Below, one piece after another: positions 34,501 through 46,699 of a stretch of DNA of 64,000 nucleotides. The position numbers and the translations under genes were made by a program. The stretch is from Nageia nagi (Eukaryota; Pinophyta), in the NCBI GenBank assembly GCA_050084985.1, contig JBITNC010000001.1, forward strand, positions 148,428,001 through 148,492,000, written 5' to 3'. Positions within the stretch are counted from its first letter, which is position 1. Every line of letters begins with the position of its first letter. The notes below the pieces were generated by a model that saw only the letters and a program-made list of their open reading frames with translations, searched no databases and was not told where the DNA came from.

Positions 34501-35638
34501 GAATGGATACATACAAGAAGAGGTATATGTACAACAACCTCAAGGATTTGAGATCAAAGGCAAAGAGGACATGGTCTACAAATTGAAGAAGGCCTTGTAT
34601 GGCCTCAAACAAGCTCCTAGAGCTTGGTACTCAAGGATTGATGGATACTTTCATCAATATGGTCTTGTGAAAAGCAAGAGTGAGCCTACGCTCTATTATT
34701 TAAAAAAATGTAATGATATTATGATTGTATGCTTGTATGTAGATGATTTGATTTACATGGGAAGTAATGATAGGATGAATGAAGAGTTCAAAGAGTCTAT
34801 GATGAAAGAGTTTGATATGAAAGACCTAGGTCTCATGCATTATTTCCTAGGTATGGAAGTGTATCAAAATGATACTAAAATTTTTATTTGTCAAACCAAA
34901 TATGCCAAAGATATGTTGTCCAAATATGGCATAGAAAATTGTAAACCAGTTCCTACTCCAATTGCTCATGGGGAGTTATTGAGTAAGGAAGATGGTAGTG
35001 AAAGGGTAGATGTCACCACATATAGGAGTATGGTTGGGAGTCTTATGTTTCTCACTAATACTCGTCCAGATATTGCATGTGCTGTTTCTTTTGTTTCTAG
35101 GTACATGAGTGAACCTACCGAAACTCACATGAAGGCTACCAAGAGGATCATGAGGTACATCGAAGGCACCATTGGTTTTGGCATCCATTACTACAAAGAA
35201 AGCAAGGTAAAACTTGTTGGCTATAGTGATTCAGATTGGGGAAGCAATATTGATGATAGAAAGTCTACTTCCAGAAATTGCTTCACCATTGGATCAGGAC
35301 TAATCACATGGAGTTCTAAGAAGCAAACAACTGTTGCACTATCTTCTATAGAGGCAGAATACATTGCAATCACAAGTGCAAGCACCCAAGCATTGTGGTT
35401 GAGAAAGATTCTTGAAGAACTTGGTGAGCAACAAAGAGATGCTACTAAGTTGTTTTGTGATAATGTTAGTGCAATTCAACTTGTAAACAATCCAGTACAT
35501 CACAGTAGGTCCAAACATTTTGATATGAAATACCATTTCATCAGAGACATGGTGGAGAAGAAGATTGTTGATTTGGAACACATCAACACCAAGGAGAATA
35601 TAGCGGATTTATTTACCAAAGGGGTAAACAAAACTTAG
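31587..35638 (+). pseudogene. C gag-pol polyprotein, two stops and one frameshift
   Basis: Start ATG at 31587 (MANSNGNVPIPEFKGENYDY). In order: the gag core; the zinc knuckle CYYCHKYGHFEREC (32367-32408) after an Arg/Gly-rich stretch; protease LLDTG (about 32523); and the integrase zinc region HLRYGHLNFS..C*GC. The integrase core follows with FIDDFSR (about 33168), RSDRGGEF and NGVAERKNR, all three acidic residues present. RT has DVKSAFLNGY, YGLKQAPRAWY and CLYVDDLIYMG (about 34731). RNase H has SDSDWGSNIDDRKSTS and LSSIEAEYIA, and the end reads ENIADLFTKG. Breaks: TAG 31728-31730 in gag; TAA 33021-33023 between the two cysteines of the integrase zinc motif; and a 1-bp-type shift in an A-rich run near 34065-34073. 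An ATG at 31509 is in frame but upstream of the usual gag start. Confidence 0.95.
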
Positions 35639-35680
35639 TTTATGATACTGAGAGACTTGCTAGTTAGTCCCCTCAGCATC

Positions 35681-35691
35681 AAGGGGGAGCA
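35681..35691 (+). other. C polypurine tract
   Basis: AAGGGGGAGCA immediately precedes the 3' LTR. Confidence 0.9.
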
Positions 35692-36225
35692 TGTTGGAGT
35701 TTTGACTCCATAATATGTGTTTTTACAATGTTCTGGAATAAATCTGCCTATGATAGAGATCATCATCGATCGCCTCCGATCGCCACCGATTGCCACCGAT
35801 CGCCGCTGATCACCATCGATTGCCATCGATCGCCATCGATTACAATCGTCACCGATTTTCACTGATCGTCGATGATCCTATAAGATCGTTATCGATCGCT
35901 GTGTGGAGAAAACGACAGTGTGCGGACAGAATGTGTTTGTTTTTGTAACAACTTTCTTGTTACTATTTGTTTTGTCTTCATATTTTAAGGGTTTGTTTGT
36001 TATCGTCTTAGGCATGTTTTAAGCTATGTTTGGAGTATTGTTATCCCATGTTTAGCTACTTCTCTTGGACTGAGATGGCTATGATCTGTAGTGTTGTTGA
36101 GAATAGTAAATTCTCTAACTTCTTGTTTGTAAGTTTGTAAACCTTGTGGATTCGGTTGTTGAGAACCCAAGGCTATATATTGACATCAATAAACCATGGA
36201 CAGTAAGCTCCCTTATTTTCTCTCA
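35692..36225 (+). repeat. C 3' LTR
   Basis: It is 534 bp, the same length as the 5' LTR, with the same CG-rich 10-bp array (about 35757-35870) and the same TG and CA ends. Confidence 0.95.
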
Positions 36226-36803
36226 TTTGTTTGGAGGATAACTCTCTGACTTTCTCTTCTTCTTCTCTCTTACTCGCTCTATCCCAATATTGCATTAAGG
36301 GGGAGTGTTGGAATGTATACTGCATTATTGTAAAGGTTTGTATTAAATTTTGTATGTAAGTTCACTAATACTTAACGATATCATTTGATACCTTAAGTAT
36401 TTAAGTGAATATGATAATGTAACTTGTCCTACACTCCATGTCATGAGCTTGCCCCTTAGGTAAAAGGATGTGCATGTCATGCTTTTGTACATTGGATAAA
36501 AAGATGATCCAAAGAGGGATTTTGGCCTATAAATAGAAGGCTCCCTCTTTGTGATCACACACCAATTATGGAGTAAAGTTATGCTATAGGATAGTGGTTA
36601 GGAGAAAAGAGTAGAAGGATTGTAAGAGTTCATATTTGTTAAGAAGAGAGATCTAGTTAGTGGATGTACTCCTAGTTGGAGGAACCACTCACATCTTGTG
36701 TTATCTTTGTGAGATTGCTTTGTGTGATAGTTAGATGTGAATTGAGATCTTTCATGTGATCTTGGTAGTTTAGGATTGTTCATGTTATATCTTAATTCTC
36801 TCA
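36226..36803 (+). repeat. Duplicated A1 copy: end of 3' region and its 3' LTR
   Basis: 36226-36305 completes the 3' region and polypurine tract. 36306-36803 is a 498-bp LTR that keeps its CA end (CTCTCA), unlike both LTRs of A1. The target-site bases TTTTC follow at 36804-36808. Confidence 0.9.
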
Positions 36804-37249
36804 TTTTCGATTACTATCCCCACCTAACACACATATCGAAGGATATGAGTCACTAGCCTATCCATAACTATCGACTAGGCCCACCATGTAGTTCAGCATC
36901 TCTATGCTCATAACTTGGGGAGCCATTGATATTAAACAATACCCTTGAGTGGTTATTTAATCTAGTTTATTATTAAATGTGTTGACAACAAAACCACCCA
37001 TGACCTAAAAACCTTAAATAATGATCTCAAACATGATGAGGGTACAATACACCATGCATGATGTAGACCAAGTTCTAACTTAAGGTTTATCTCTATTCAT
37101 CTTTGCCCATGAGGTGTACATCGAAAGTCTCGATTATAGGCTTACTTAGGAAGTCACATAATTCTATTTATCCCATACGCATTGTATCGCATATATGGGT
37201 CTAGTTTTTAAAATATTCTCGTGCATACACAAAGTAGCAAGTCATGAGG
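36804..37249 (+). repeat. Second copy of the A1 right flank
   Basis: It aligns without large gaps to 25227-25672 and then continues into sequence (TAAGGTCCTTACCCGC) not found after the first copy. This marks the end of the tandem duplication. Confidence 0.85.
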
Positions 37250-38804
37250 TAAGGTCCTTACCCGCTATTGCTACAAAAGTAATGCAACGTTAAGTGGTCC
37301 TCATGTAAGGAATATTCCTTTTGCTTGCCATTTAGCGATGTAGGTTTACTTGGCAAAGGTTCTCCGTCATTTTCTTTGCATTATTGCATCCATCCCAAAA
37401 GTTTCATTAGATCAAATATTCTTTTCAAGATTCTCCATGGTCCTTGGCCAGAATATGGTAGAATTTACACTTAAGTTCGATTTTATTCTTTGGACTATGA
37501 TTAAGGCCTTATTATTTAAGAACTCCCAAATTTTCTCAAAGGAGTCCAAATGATCCCATTTAGTCCCATTGGGTCCCATTTTTACCCATTTTGATCCGAA
37601 GGGTCCCTTAAGTTTCCTAAATGATCCCAAATTATCATTTAGAACCCTAACTCTAATTTAGGATTATTTCTAAGTCATTGGGATAGTTTTGGATTTATTG
37701 GGATTAATGACCTAATCAATCTACTTCCTTTAGGAGTTTTGGTAAAATTATTTACTTAATCAATTTAATACTCATTAACCATTTTCATGTAATAATAATT
37801 CTTAATTCATATGCAATCATTACTAATCATAGCATTCATCATAATTTCATTTGCAATAAAAAGGAAACTCGTTAAATCATAATGCTAATAATTTACATAG
37901 TAAGACCATTCATTAAAGTACAAACTCATCTACTTTTCATTTACCATTTCCATATTCGAACAAGGCATAATACAAAATAATCTTCATGGATTATACAAGA
38001 ATATCAACTACAAGAGGGTAAAATATATCTAATAAAAATTCATCCCTCAACATCTAATTTAATGATATTTACAAAGCTTCCATAATAATGATAAAGGACA
38101 ATAATACATCATAACTAGTAATATAACTATAGTACAACTGGAGTATAGCATGTTATTTAGAAAGTCATCTTTTACCTCGTCGTGGAACACATCCATTGAT
38201 CTATGAGCAACAAGCATCTTCATGGACCTTTGGTAGATGGGTCAAGTACTAGGAGGGAGGAGGATCAGGACAATCCCTTTACAATTTTATGACCATGATG
38301 CATTTAAATGAATTTACCCTTTATCAAAATTTAATTCAACTGATCTTAGGAGGATTTGTGTATCACCTCCCTTCCTTGATCATTATTAATGCTTTTCCAT
38401 AATATTAATTATTATTTTCGATAAAACTCAATATATATATCATATCCTCATTGAAAACTTAAAGATACTTCCTATCCCACCATATACCAAGAATTTAAAC
38501 AATTTCATCTATTAATGCTTTTCTAAATAGATAGATAACTTTATTAAACCTTATATATATTTCACTTTCTACAATTTATATCAACAAAACTGTGACAATA
38601 TATTACTCAATTAAATATGAAATGAAGCAAGAAGAATATTATCTAAAACCATTTTCTACTATGGTCAAGTTCATCTCATCAAGGTAATATATGATTTACT
38701 ATGGTTTAAATGAGAGGGAGTGGGATATGGAAGAGCCCCCCTTTTTTTTGACTAACCTTGGTCGCCATTCGGCTTTACCAATTACCTGACTACCTTGATA
38801 GAGT
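37250..38804. other. AT-rich spacer
   Basis: No supported gene. A patch at about 37540-37625 repeats ATCCCATTTAGTCCC / GGTCCCATTTTTACCC words. A C6-T8 run at about 38737-38750 precedes the coding-like island. Confidence 0.4.
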
Positions 38805-39980
38805 ATGGCTGATTTCTTGGCCGATTCTATTCGTTCTCTTGATGGTTTCATAGAGAAATTAGTACCAATAGAACTTCACAGTAATCTACCTTATATCTCT
38901 TACAAATTCCTTCCACGGCTCGGCATCCAGAAGACATAGCATAGGGGAATGAAAATGGATTCAAAGTCAGAAGTGAGCTCGTACGAGTTCCTCCCAGTCT
39001 GATATTTAAGGTAATGATCTCAGAACTATTTCTACAAAAGGGATGACATGCCTGTGACTAAAGCTATTAGTAAGCATCATGGTACTGCTCCATACAGAAA
39101 GGTTTCCTACAAATCCCAGGGTAAGACCAAGATATGCAACTTTACGAATCTTCCTATTACGTCAAGCCCTGACATAGGTACAGATGGATTTTACGACCCA
39201 AATGAAATCAAGTGTAAAACCAAACGTTATTACGTCCGAAGTATGCACCGAATAGGTTTTATAAGAGAAACAGGCGACTCCAATACAACGAATTCGATGA
39301 GCCGCCGCGTGAGCTCAAGAAGGAGTCATGGAATTCTGTCAGCAACTTTACCATTGGGAATTTGGTTAAACATTTTGTAGTATATATTTTGCAGAGACAA
39401 ATACATGAATTAACGTTTACAAAAGATTCTGACGATCTTGAGGTTTTGCATCCAAAAGGCCATAGTGAAACCCCTCTTTGGGTAGGAATATGACGGTGGC
39501 TAAAGGATGTTTTATCTGAAGCGCAACAATCTTATTCAATGAACACTCAAGAGGGAAAATGTCATCCCTTCTCTGATTTTTGATCCAAAGAAAAAGGCGC
39601 TACGAATTTTTAACAGAGACTTCAAAATGGACGTCACTATAGCATTATATATATATATGGATATGGAAAAATCAATTTCGATTCAATTCCATTTCCTTTG
39701 TACTAAGTTTTCTATTGGAAGAGATCGAATGATTCAAAGTAGAAACAACGCTATTCCTTATGGTATTTAATGAATTACTCATACTACATTGTGGAAAACA
39801 TATCTGAAAGCGTTTTAAATTGGATGAGGATATATAATTTATTATAGACACAGCGTGAGAAAAGAACAAGGGCAATATAAACTTTCTGGCTATTTTATTT
39901 CACTACAAGATTTATTAATGAAAGCTTCCTATAAATATACTTCTATAAATGTATATAGCAGAAGGACTTTTTAATCCTTA
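38805..39980 (+). pseudogene. Decayed coding island, origin unknown
   Basis: One plus frame starts at ATG 38805 (MADFLADSIRSLDGFIEKLV). It continues through SYKFLPRLGIQ, SEVSSYEFLPV, MPVTKAISKHHGTAPYRKV (39048) and GTDGFYDPNEIKCKTKRYY to about 39240. Stops include a TAG near 38937, TGA at 39000, TAA at 39012 and TGA at 39015. Near 39225 the protein-like reading moves to the next frame (PKYAPNRFYKRNRRLQYNEF, then NFTIGNLVKHFVVYILQRQI). It then decays with further stops, reaching YKLSGYFISLQDLLMKASYK at about 39880-39935. Codon use and composition differ from the AT-rich flanks. I do not recognise the protein. An integrated viral fragment, a transposon ORF or a host pseudogene are all possible, and nothing I can see decides between them. 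Confidence 0.5.
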
Positions 39981-40092
39981 TATTACTTTTCTCTCAAGTA
40001 AGAGCATAAACTTCGTAAAGCTTTCAAGTATACCAATGACATAACTCTTCAACAACTATAATGAGGCATTTTTGTTTATATACATATACAAC

Positions 40093-40110
40093 TTTTTTTT
40101 TTTTTTTTTT
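40093..40110. repeat. T18 tract
   Basis: An uninterrupted run of 18 T. It could mark the poly(A) of a minus-strand retroposon, but no target repeats were found. Confidence 0.85.
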
Positions 40111-41112
40111 ATATCACATGTCACATAATATCAATGTATCCCTTATTAAACTAACCATTAACTAAAAAGAAAAAAAAGCAAAAATAACTACACTTATTTA
40201 CATTTTAAAGACAAGACAAAGTACCATCCACCACATGCATTATGTCAAACAAAACAATCAATATGTCCCTTCAAATGATACAAGACCCTTTACCAACAAT
40301 ACTTCAACACAACTCAACAAATATCCTCAACATATGACTACCTTAACTAAACATTTTAGAAATGTATAAGAATGCACCTGAGCTTGAAAGGGAAGCTGAG
40401 ACTTCTTTTCTTCATACAACTCTACACCCAAGCTTGACAATAACAAAAATGAAATAATAAGATATAGATAGGTAGGTGTTTTTCCTAATGTTCCACCCAT
40501 TTATTCATAGGTAAGGGAGTTCAAATGTTTCCAAATGAACATCTCCTCATACCTTTAATAATTTTTTGGGTAGGTTTGCTTAAAGTTGCTGATGATTGAA
40601 ATGGTATTAAATACCTTAGAACCTTTTTTATTAACTGACAAATTAGTGCCATCTATTGTCCATACCTATCACAAGGAAACAAAATTAAGTAGAGTCATTA
40701 CTCAATTATTTTTCTAACCATTAAATATCTTGTAACACCACAAGGTGACCTTAATCTTTTTCTAATAGTGTTTTTACTATTAACCTCATGTGGCAATAAT
40801 ATGAGCACTCATTTTTAATTTTTACCCTATTAAATTTATTTTCTTAACCTTATATAAATTTTCAAATTTAAATAAGGTATATTCTTTTTTCCCTCTATTT
40901 TCAAATTCAAAACTCAAGGGAAATACACCTTTACTGGCAACAGTTGCCTTGTCCTACAGGGCAAGATTAATCCATACATATTTGCAAACATATTTCCATT
41001 AAGAAATTGGCAATCATAGCAATTATTCTATATGCAACTACATGATTAATGATGGTCATAGGGTGTGTCAGTGATCCAACGCCAATCATTTTTTCGTTCT
41101 TACCCTTCCATT
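40111..41112. other. AT-rich spacer
   Basis: Nothing recognisable before the start of element A3. Confidence 0.4.
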
Positions 41113-41613
41113 TGTTGTAATGTATAATGCATTATTGTAAAGGTTTGCATTAAATCATCTATATAAGTTCACTAATACTTAAAGGTATCATTTGATACCT
41201 TAAGTATTTAAGTGAATATAATAATGTAACTTATCCTACACTCCATGTCATGAGCATGCCCCTTGGGTAAAAGGATGTGCATGTCATGCTATTGTACATT
41301 GGATAAAAAGGTGATCCAAAGAGGGATTTTGGCCTATAAATAGAAGGCTCCCTATTTGTGATTACACATCAATTGTGAAGTAAAGTTATGCTATAGGATA
41401 GGAGTGTAGGATTTAAGATTAGGAGGATTGTAAGAGAGTTGTATTTGTGATTGAAGTAAAGATCTAGTTAGTGGATGTACTCCTAGTTGAAGGAACTAAT
41501 TACATCTTTGGTTATCTTTGTGACATTGCTTTGTGTGATAGTTAGATATGAATTGAGAGCTTTTATGTGATCTTGGTTGTTTAGAAATTACCTTGTTAGT
41601 GTCAATGCCTTCA
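41113..41613 (+). repeat. A3 5' LTR
   Basis: TGTTGTAATG to GCCTTCA, with the TATA box CCTATAAATAGAAGG at about 41333. Its last 60 bp (TTACCTTGTTAGTGTCAATG) differ from A1 but match D, so A3 and D are a distinct subfamily. Confidence 0.9.
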
Positions 41614-44600
41614 AATTAGTATTAGAGCTTGCTGTGGAAGCTCTTCTTCTTGAAGGTCTTCATTCCTCATCTTACACTTCATTATTGGGGTAAATTACGA
41701 GAAGGTATAAATTCCTCTTGGTTATTATTTATTGTTGAATCATTCTACTAACATATTATTTGCTATGAGTAAGTTCTTTTGAGCATAATATGGCTAACAA
41801 AATTACAATTTTTCTCGCTCTCCCTATGATTGCTTGCAATTATTTAATTACTGCAATTTTTTTTTATAGAATTATTATATAAATTTGTGTATTATTACAA
41901 AAATAGTATTACTTTGTAATATTACAAAATATGCTTAAAAATTATTAATAAAGAAATATGGAGCAAGTTTGTGAATACTAATCTTTTTTATTAGGGTACA
42001 TTTTATTTTTTCCCATTTTTTTTACTACTAAAAAAAAGGAAAGACAAGTTGCAAATTTTTTCAACTATTTTAACAAAATAAGTTAAGTTTCAAAAGCTTG
42101 ACAATGGAAAAGAGTTTATATTAAATATTCTTATGAAATGGAATTTCAATTTTTTTCCTTAAAATTTTTGTTGAGAGGAAATTTAAATGGTTTTTTATTT
42201 CAATTTTTGGGTGAGGTCAACCATCTCTAGCCTCTTAGCTGACTGTTTTCCCCCATCAACATGTGAGTATCCTCCTTGCACAAATCTAAGAGGAGGCAAT
42301 GAGTCCTTGTACTCCATTGGTTGATGAAGCACCTCCCTTCCTCCACCTTTACGTTGCCCTTTGTAATACACTTTATAGTCCTCTGCATGGCCTATCTTAG
42401 TGGATGTTAGACCACTCAAGTGCTTTGGTCCCCCACATACCTTCAATTACATAGCGATCAGGTCATGCACTCTGATACCCCTTGTGCTTGCGATTAAAAC
42501 ATGTAGAGCTACCAACACTCACTCACCCTCCTCCCCCTTGCACAAACCCACCTCCTCCTCACCTGACCTTTGCTCCTCTCCTTTGCAGCCTCTTCTTTGG
42601 TAGTACCATCATATTTTTTTTTATGCGATGTACTAGCTAGCCTTCCCCTACTCATAGCAATTGTGGCTATTGGCATCGACCTTCTAGAGACTCCTCTTCA
42701 TCGTATTATGATCACTAGGAACCTCTCATCGCCTTGCTATCGACTAGCTTGAGAGAAAACTTTATGGCCCTCTCAACCCTTGTGATTGCATCTTTGCCTT
42801 CACCTTCATTTGCGCCACCAACCACTCCCTTCATTTTGGTAGCCATTCCCTTTATCTATTTTGTTGCTCAAACTTTGATACATTTTTTTGCTTGGTCAAC
42901 CTTTTTCCTTGCTTATTCCTTTGAGTTGCATGGAGTAAGAATTCAAACTTAGCATTAAGTTTGCATCCACTATTCATTTAATTTTTTGTAGACTTAGTAC
43001 TTTTCTTAAATATTTCCTTGTTGAAAAGGTTTCATCAAAATCAAATCCTATTATTTGATATCTTTTTGAAATTTTGAGACATAGGGGTATTTAAAAAAAA
43101 GAGGGGTACTTTACTCTTATTTTTGAGTAAACTCTAATTATTTAAAGTAAATTTTTGAAGCTATATAAAGTATTGTTTTCTCTAAAAAGATAAATGATTT
43201 AGGCATTACAATTAAGGGAATTAATACTTATATATTTATTTATTTTTTTATGGTAGAAATTTGGCATCATTTCCTTAAAGTTAATTTCTTCCTCCTAAAA
43301 GTTAAGAGTGATTATACAATAAGCTCTTATTACCTAAGTGATCATTAAAGGAATCAAGATCAAGATCCTTTTCTTTTCTAGTAAAAAAGGGGAATTGTTT
43401 TACTTCAAAATACAAGTTTTTTGTATGCTTTAAGTAAAAAGGAGGGGAATTTGTATAATTTCAATTAAAAATTTATCTAGATTTTGCTTCCTACTTAATT
43501 CTTAAGTTAAATAGTGCATGCTTCTTACTTAATTTATTGGAATGATGCATGCTTACTTAATTTTTTTTTTAAAGCTATGTGAATGGTGCATTTTTTTCTT
43601 AATGCTTAAAATTTAAATTTTTAATGCATGATTAAGGACTTAAATTTTTTAAGTTAATGCCTAGGACTTAAAATTTTTAAGATGCATGCTTATGATTTAA
43701 AAATGCATGTTTATGTCTCTTAAATTTTTTATGAATGGACTAGTTATTATGAAAAAACTAATGCTTGCTTACTTAATTTTTAAGTTATGGATTGATGCAT
43801 GCTTCTTTAAGTTAATGATGTATACTTATACTTATGAGATTGATGTATGCTCTTATGAAAAGTTAATGGATTTGTGTAAAATAAGGTTGATGTAAAGATG
43901 TCCTTTAGGAGTTGGTAAACAAAACCCATTGGAATCTTAGGTTTTAAATTACAAATGAATGATTTTTTATGCTCTTTTAATTCATGTTTCACATTTTTAC
44001 TTTATTTACTTATGCATAATTGCAAACATTGAAATGAGCAACCTCCTAAAATGAACACATCCACATGTACATTTTGCAACATGACTTATTTGGAGAGCCA
44101 TGAAGTGAGAATAGGTAGACTGAAGCCTTTAAGTTTGATAATCCAAGTGGTAAAAATTTTGTACTTCTCAATTGCCCCTAAGTCCTCTATTAGTTTGGAT
44201 TTAACTTCAATAGGTGGATAGGTATGTGTGTAGTGATACCACATATCCGCACGTCCATTCAGGAATTATCCTAATAACCTAAGAGGATAACTTAAAACCT
44301 AATCAAGATTAAGAATTTGATCAATCTAATAAATGTTTTAACTTTGAAAACTTATCATTATGAGAGTATATTACTACCCAAGGGGAACTAGTAGAGGATT
44401 AGTAGGATCTGGGCTCCTCTTATGTGGGCATCCAAATGAAGGCCTAATTTTAGATAAGAAAACAAGCCTCAACAATGTCACTCTACATCTATGGTTCTTG
44501 AGATGAGAAATGTATTTGGGTACATGGGTTATTATTTGAATTATAAAATATTTACACTTATGAATCAAAGCAAGCATGTATTTAGTGTTAAATATAACAT

Positions 44601-44683
44601 GTATTATTTACTTGGTTAAAACTTAACATTTAATATTGTTTATTGAAACCACATGCTTATTATTTCACATTCTTGTGTAGCAA
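41614..44683 (+). other. A3 leader with a GC-rich block
   Basis: It has the same plan as A1: AT-rich DNA, then a GC-richer pyrimidine-rich block (about 42200-42950), then ATGCATGCTTACTTAA-type degenerate repeats (about 43490-43860), then a conserved pre-gag part. By eye the block does not align with the one in A1. Short frames on both strands of the block (for example minus 42446-42195) look slightly protein-like but match nothing I know. Confidence 0.5.
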
Positions 44684-45388
44684 ATGGAAGAATCCTTTTT
44701 ATCCAAACACATTATTGATGGTTTCAACTATGGAATTTGAGAACCACATATGAAAGTTGAATTGCAAGCAAGAAAAATTTGATAAATAATGAACAAGAAC
44801 CTTATACCTCCTACACATAAAAAGGCACTAGAGGTTTACAATACAAAGAATAAGTTAACAATCTCCATAATTTATCGTGTAATTTCAGATGATGTGCTCT
44901 TGATGATTTCTTCTTCAATGTTAATAAAATAAGTTTGAGATAAGCTTAAATAAATCTACCTTGGTTCAAATTTTTCAAAAAGATTTACCATTTTTCAAAA
45001 GCTGATTCAAGGGAAAGATGAAAATGTAGCTATCTACTTAAACAAAATCATTGACCTAAGGACCCAACTTGTTGCTTATGGGTGCAATTGGATCAATGAT
45101 AAGTTTATGGTCTTTATCATTCTTCAAATCCTTTTATCAAAATTTGGAAATTTTTTAACGATTATGAAAACAAGGCTTGATGATGAAGAAGAAGTGTTCT
45201 CCTTTGAGAACCTTTCTAGGCACTTATTGAAGCATGAATTTTTTTTTAACAATAAGATATTGATTTTTTCTCTTAAAGATAATAACATTGCTCTTAGAGC
45301 AACTCAAAATCCTTTCAAGAAGAAGTTCAACTATCAAAAGAAATTTTATCCTTCTTCCTCTAAAAAGTTTGAGAAAAGAGGCAATGGC
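44684..45388 (+). pseudogene. A3 gag, first part
   Basis: The ATG is preserved (MEESFLSKHIIDGFNYGI), followed by a stop and frameshifts. The central part DEEEVFSFENLSRHLLKHEF is recognisable. Interrupted at 45388 by element D, then continuing at 53968. Confidence 0.85.
45384..45388. repeat. D target-site duplication, left
   Basis: ATGGC, identical to 53968-53972. Confidence 0.85.
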
Positions 45389-45892
45389 TAAAGGAATTAA
45401 CACTAACAAGATAATTCTTAAACAACTAATATCATCTAAAAGCTCACAATTACATCCAACAAACTCATAAAATAATCTCACAACACAAGATGTAAGTGGT
45501 TCCTCCAACTAGGAGTACATCCACTAACTAGATCTTTACATCAATCATAAGTACAACTCTCTTACAATCCCCCTAATCTTTTCTTCTAACCACTATCTTA
45601 TAGCATAACTTTACTCTACAAATTAGTGTTGAATCAAAAAGAGGAATCCTTTTATTTATAGGCCAAAATCCTTCTTTAGATCACCCTTTTATCCAATGTA
45701 CAAAAGCATGACATGCATATCCTTTTATCCAAGGGGCATGCTTATGACATGGAGTGTAGGATAAGTTACATTATCATATTCACTTAAATACTTAAGATAT
45801 CAAATGATACCTTTAAGTATTAGTGAACTTACATAGAGAGTTTAATACAAACCTTTACAATAATGCATTATACATTTCAACACTCCCCCTTA
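45389..45892 (-). repeat. D 3' LTR (504 bp)
   Basis: Read on minus it starts TGTTGAAATG and ends at a decayed TA (CCTTTA). The TATA box is intact (TTTATAGG on plus near 45655). Confidence 0.9.
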
Positions 45893-46567
45893 ATGCAATA
45901 TTAGGATAGAGCAAGTAAGAGAGAAGAAGAAGAGAAAGTAAGAGAGTTCTCGTCCAAATAGATACAACAAAGATGAGAACTTTTTACATATTTGTGAAGT
46001 AAGAAAGATCTAGTTTAAGACTCGCTACTTTTTCAAATATAATCATTAACTATAATCGATTTGAATGTACATGAAGTAATTATCCAACTAAAAGTCATGA
46101 AGAGTCTCCAAGAGTTTGCATACCTAAGGTAAGTAATCTTCAATCTCGAAGAAACTTACAAGTCATAAGTAGATCAAATAATAAGATTAATTAGATGCAA
46201 CATATTCATCTCATCAAGGATAGATGAATCATTCAAATGATATCATAAACTGATCAATGGTGCACTATAAGTCATCACGAAGTTACCATGCCAAAAACTT
46301 ATAGTCACATGCTGTATATAAAACATGTGTTGATTATCATTACAAAATAGAGTATGGACATATGAGTTCTTTACATATAGATAATTGAATAGTGTTAAAA
46401 GACATATAAGAGTTCCTCACACATGAATAACTAAATAGTGTTAGATTGATCAAAATAGAGCATGCACATATGAGTTTCTCATATATAACAGAATAATGTC
46501 AAAAGACACATAAGAGTTCCTCACACATGGATAATTGAATAGTGCTACATTGGTCAATTTGTACAAT

Positions 46568-46591
46568 AAGTTTCTCATGTAGAGTAAACTT
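46568..46591 (-). repeat. Hairpin in the D 3' region
   Basis: On the minus strand AAGTTT pairs perfectly with AAACTT around an inner CTC/GAG stem with loop TACAT and one bulged A. It is the counterpart of 24014-24037 in A1, where the sixth pair is a T-G wobble, and of the five units in B. Confidence 0.75.
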
Positions 46592-46699
46592 ATGATGAAG
46601 GTGTACAATAAAATCAACACTATATAGCATAAAATCTTCCTAAGGATGAAGTTATCACAAATATGAATTCAACATAAGAATTCAAACTTCACTCCCCCT

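Larger units (their letters stand above)
30921..36225 (+). mobile_element. Ty1/copia element C, nearly intact
   Basis: It is 5305 bp with two 534-bp LTRs (TG...CA), primer site, one gag-pol reading region and polypurine tract. It sits inside the 3' region of the duplicated A1 copy. The host sequence can be read across the insertion by comparison with 24600-24700. Target-site repeats are in a T-rich stretch and not clear-cut. This is the youngest-looking autonomous-type element in the window. Confidence 0.95.

Noticed and set aside
25227-37249. Two independent insertions of the same element family instead of a tandem duplication
   Set aside because: Both copies carry the same non-element right flank and the same nonsense codons, which independent insertions would not share.
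38805-39980. Plastid or mitochondrial DNA insert
   Set aside because: The readable peptides do not resemble organelle genes I know, and the multiple stops and frameshift give no organelle gene order.
42195-42446. 83-codon minus-strand ORF in the A3 leader
   Set aside because: It looks slightly protein-like but has no match I know, no counterpart in A1 or D, and no start or splice context. It is kept only as part of the GC-rich block observation.
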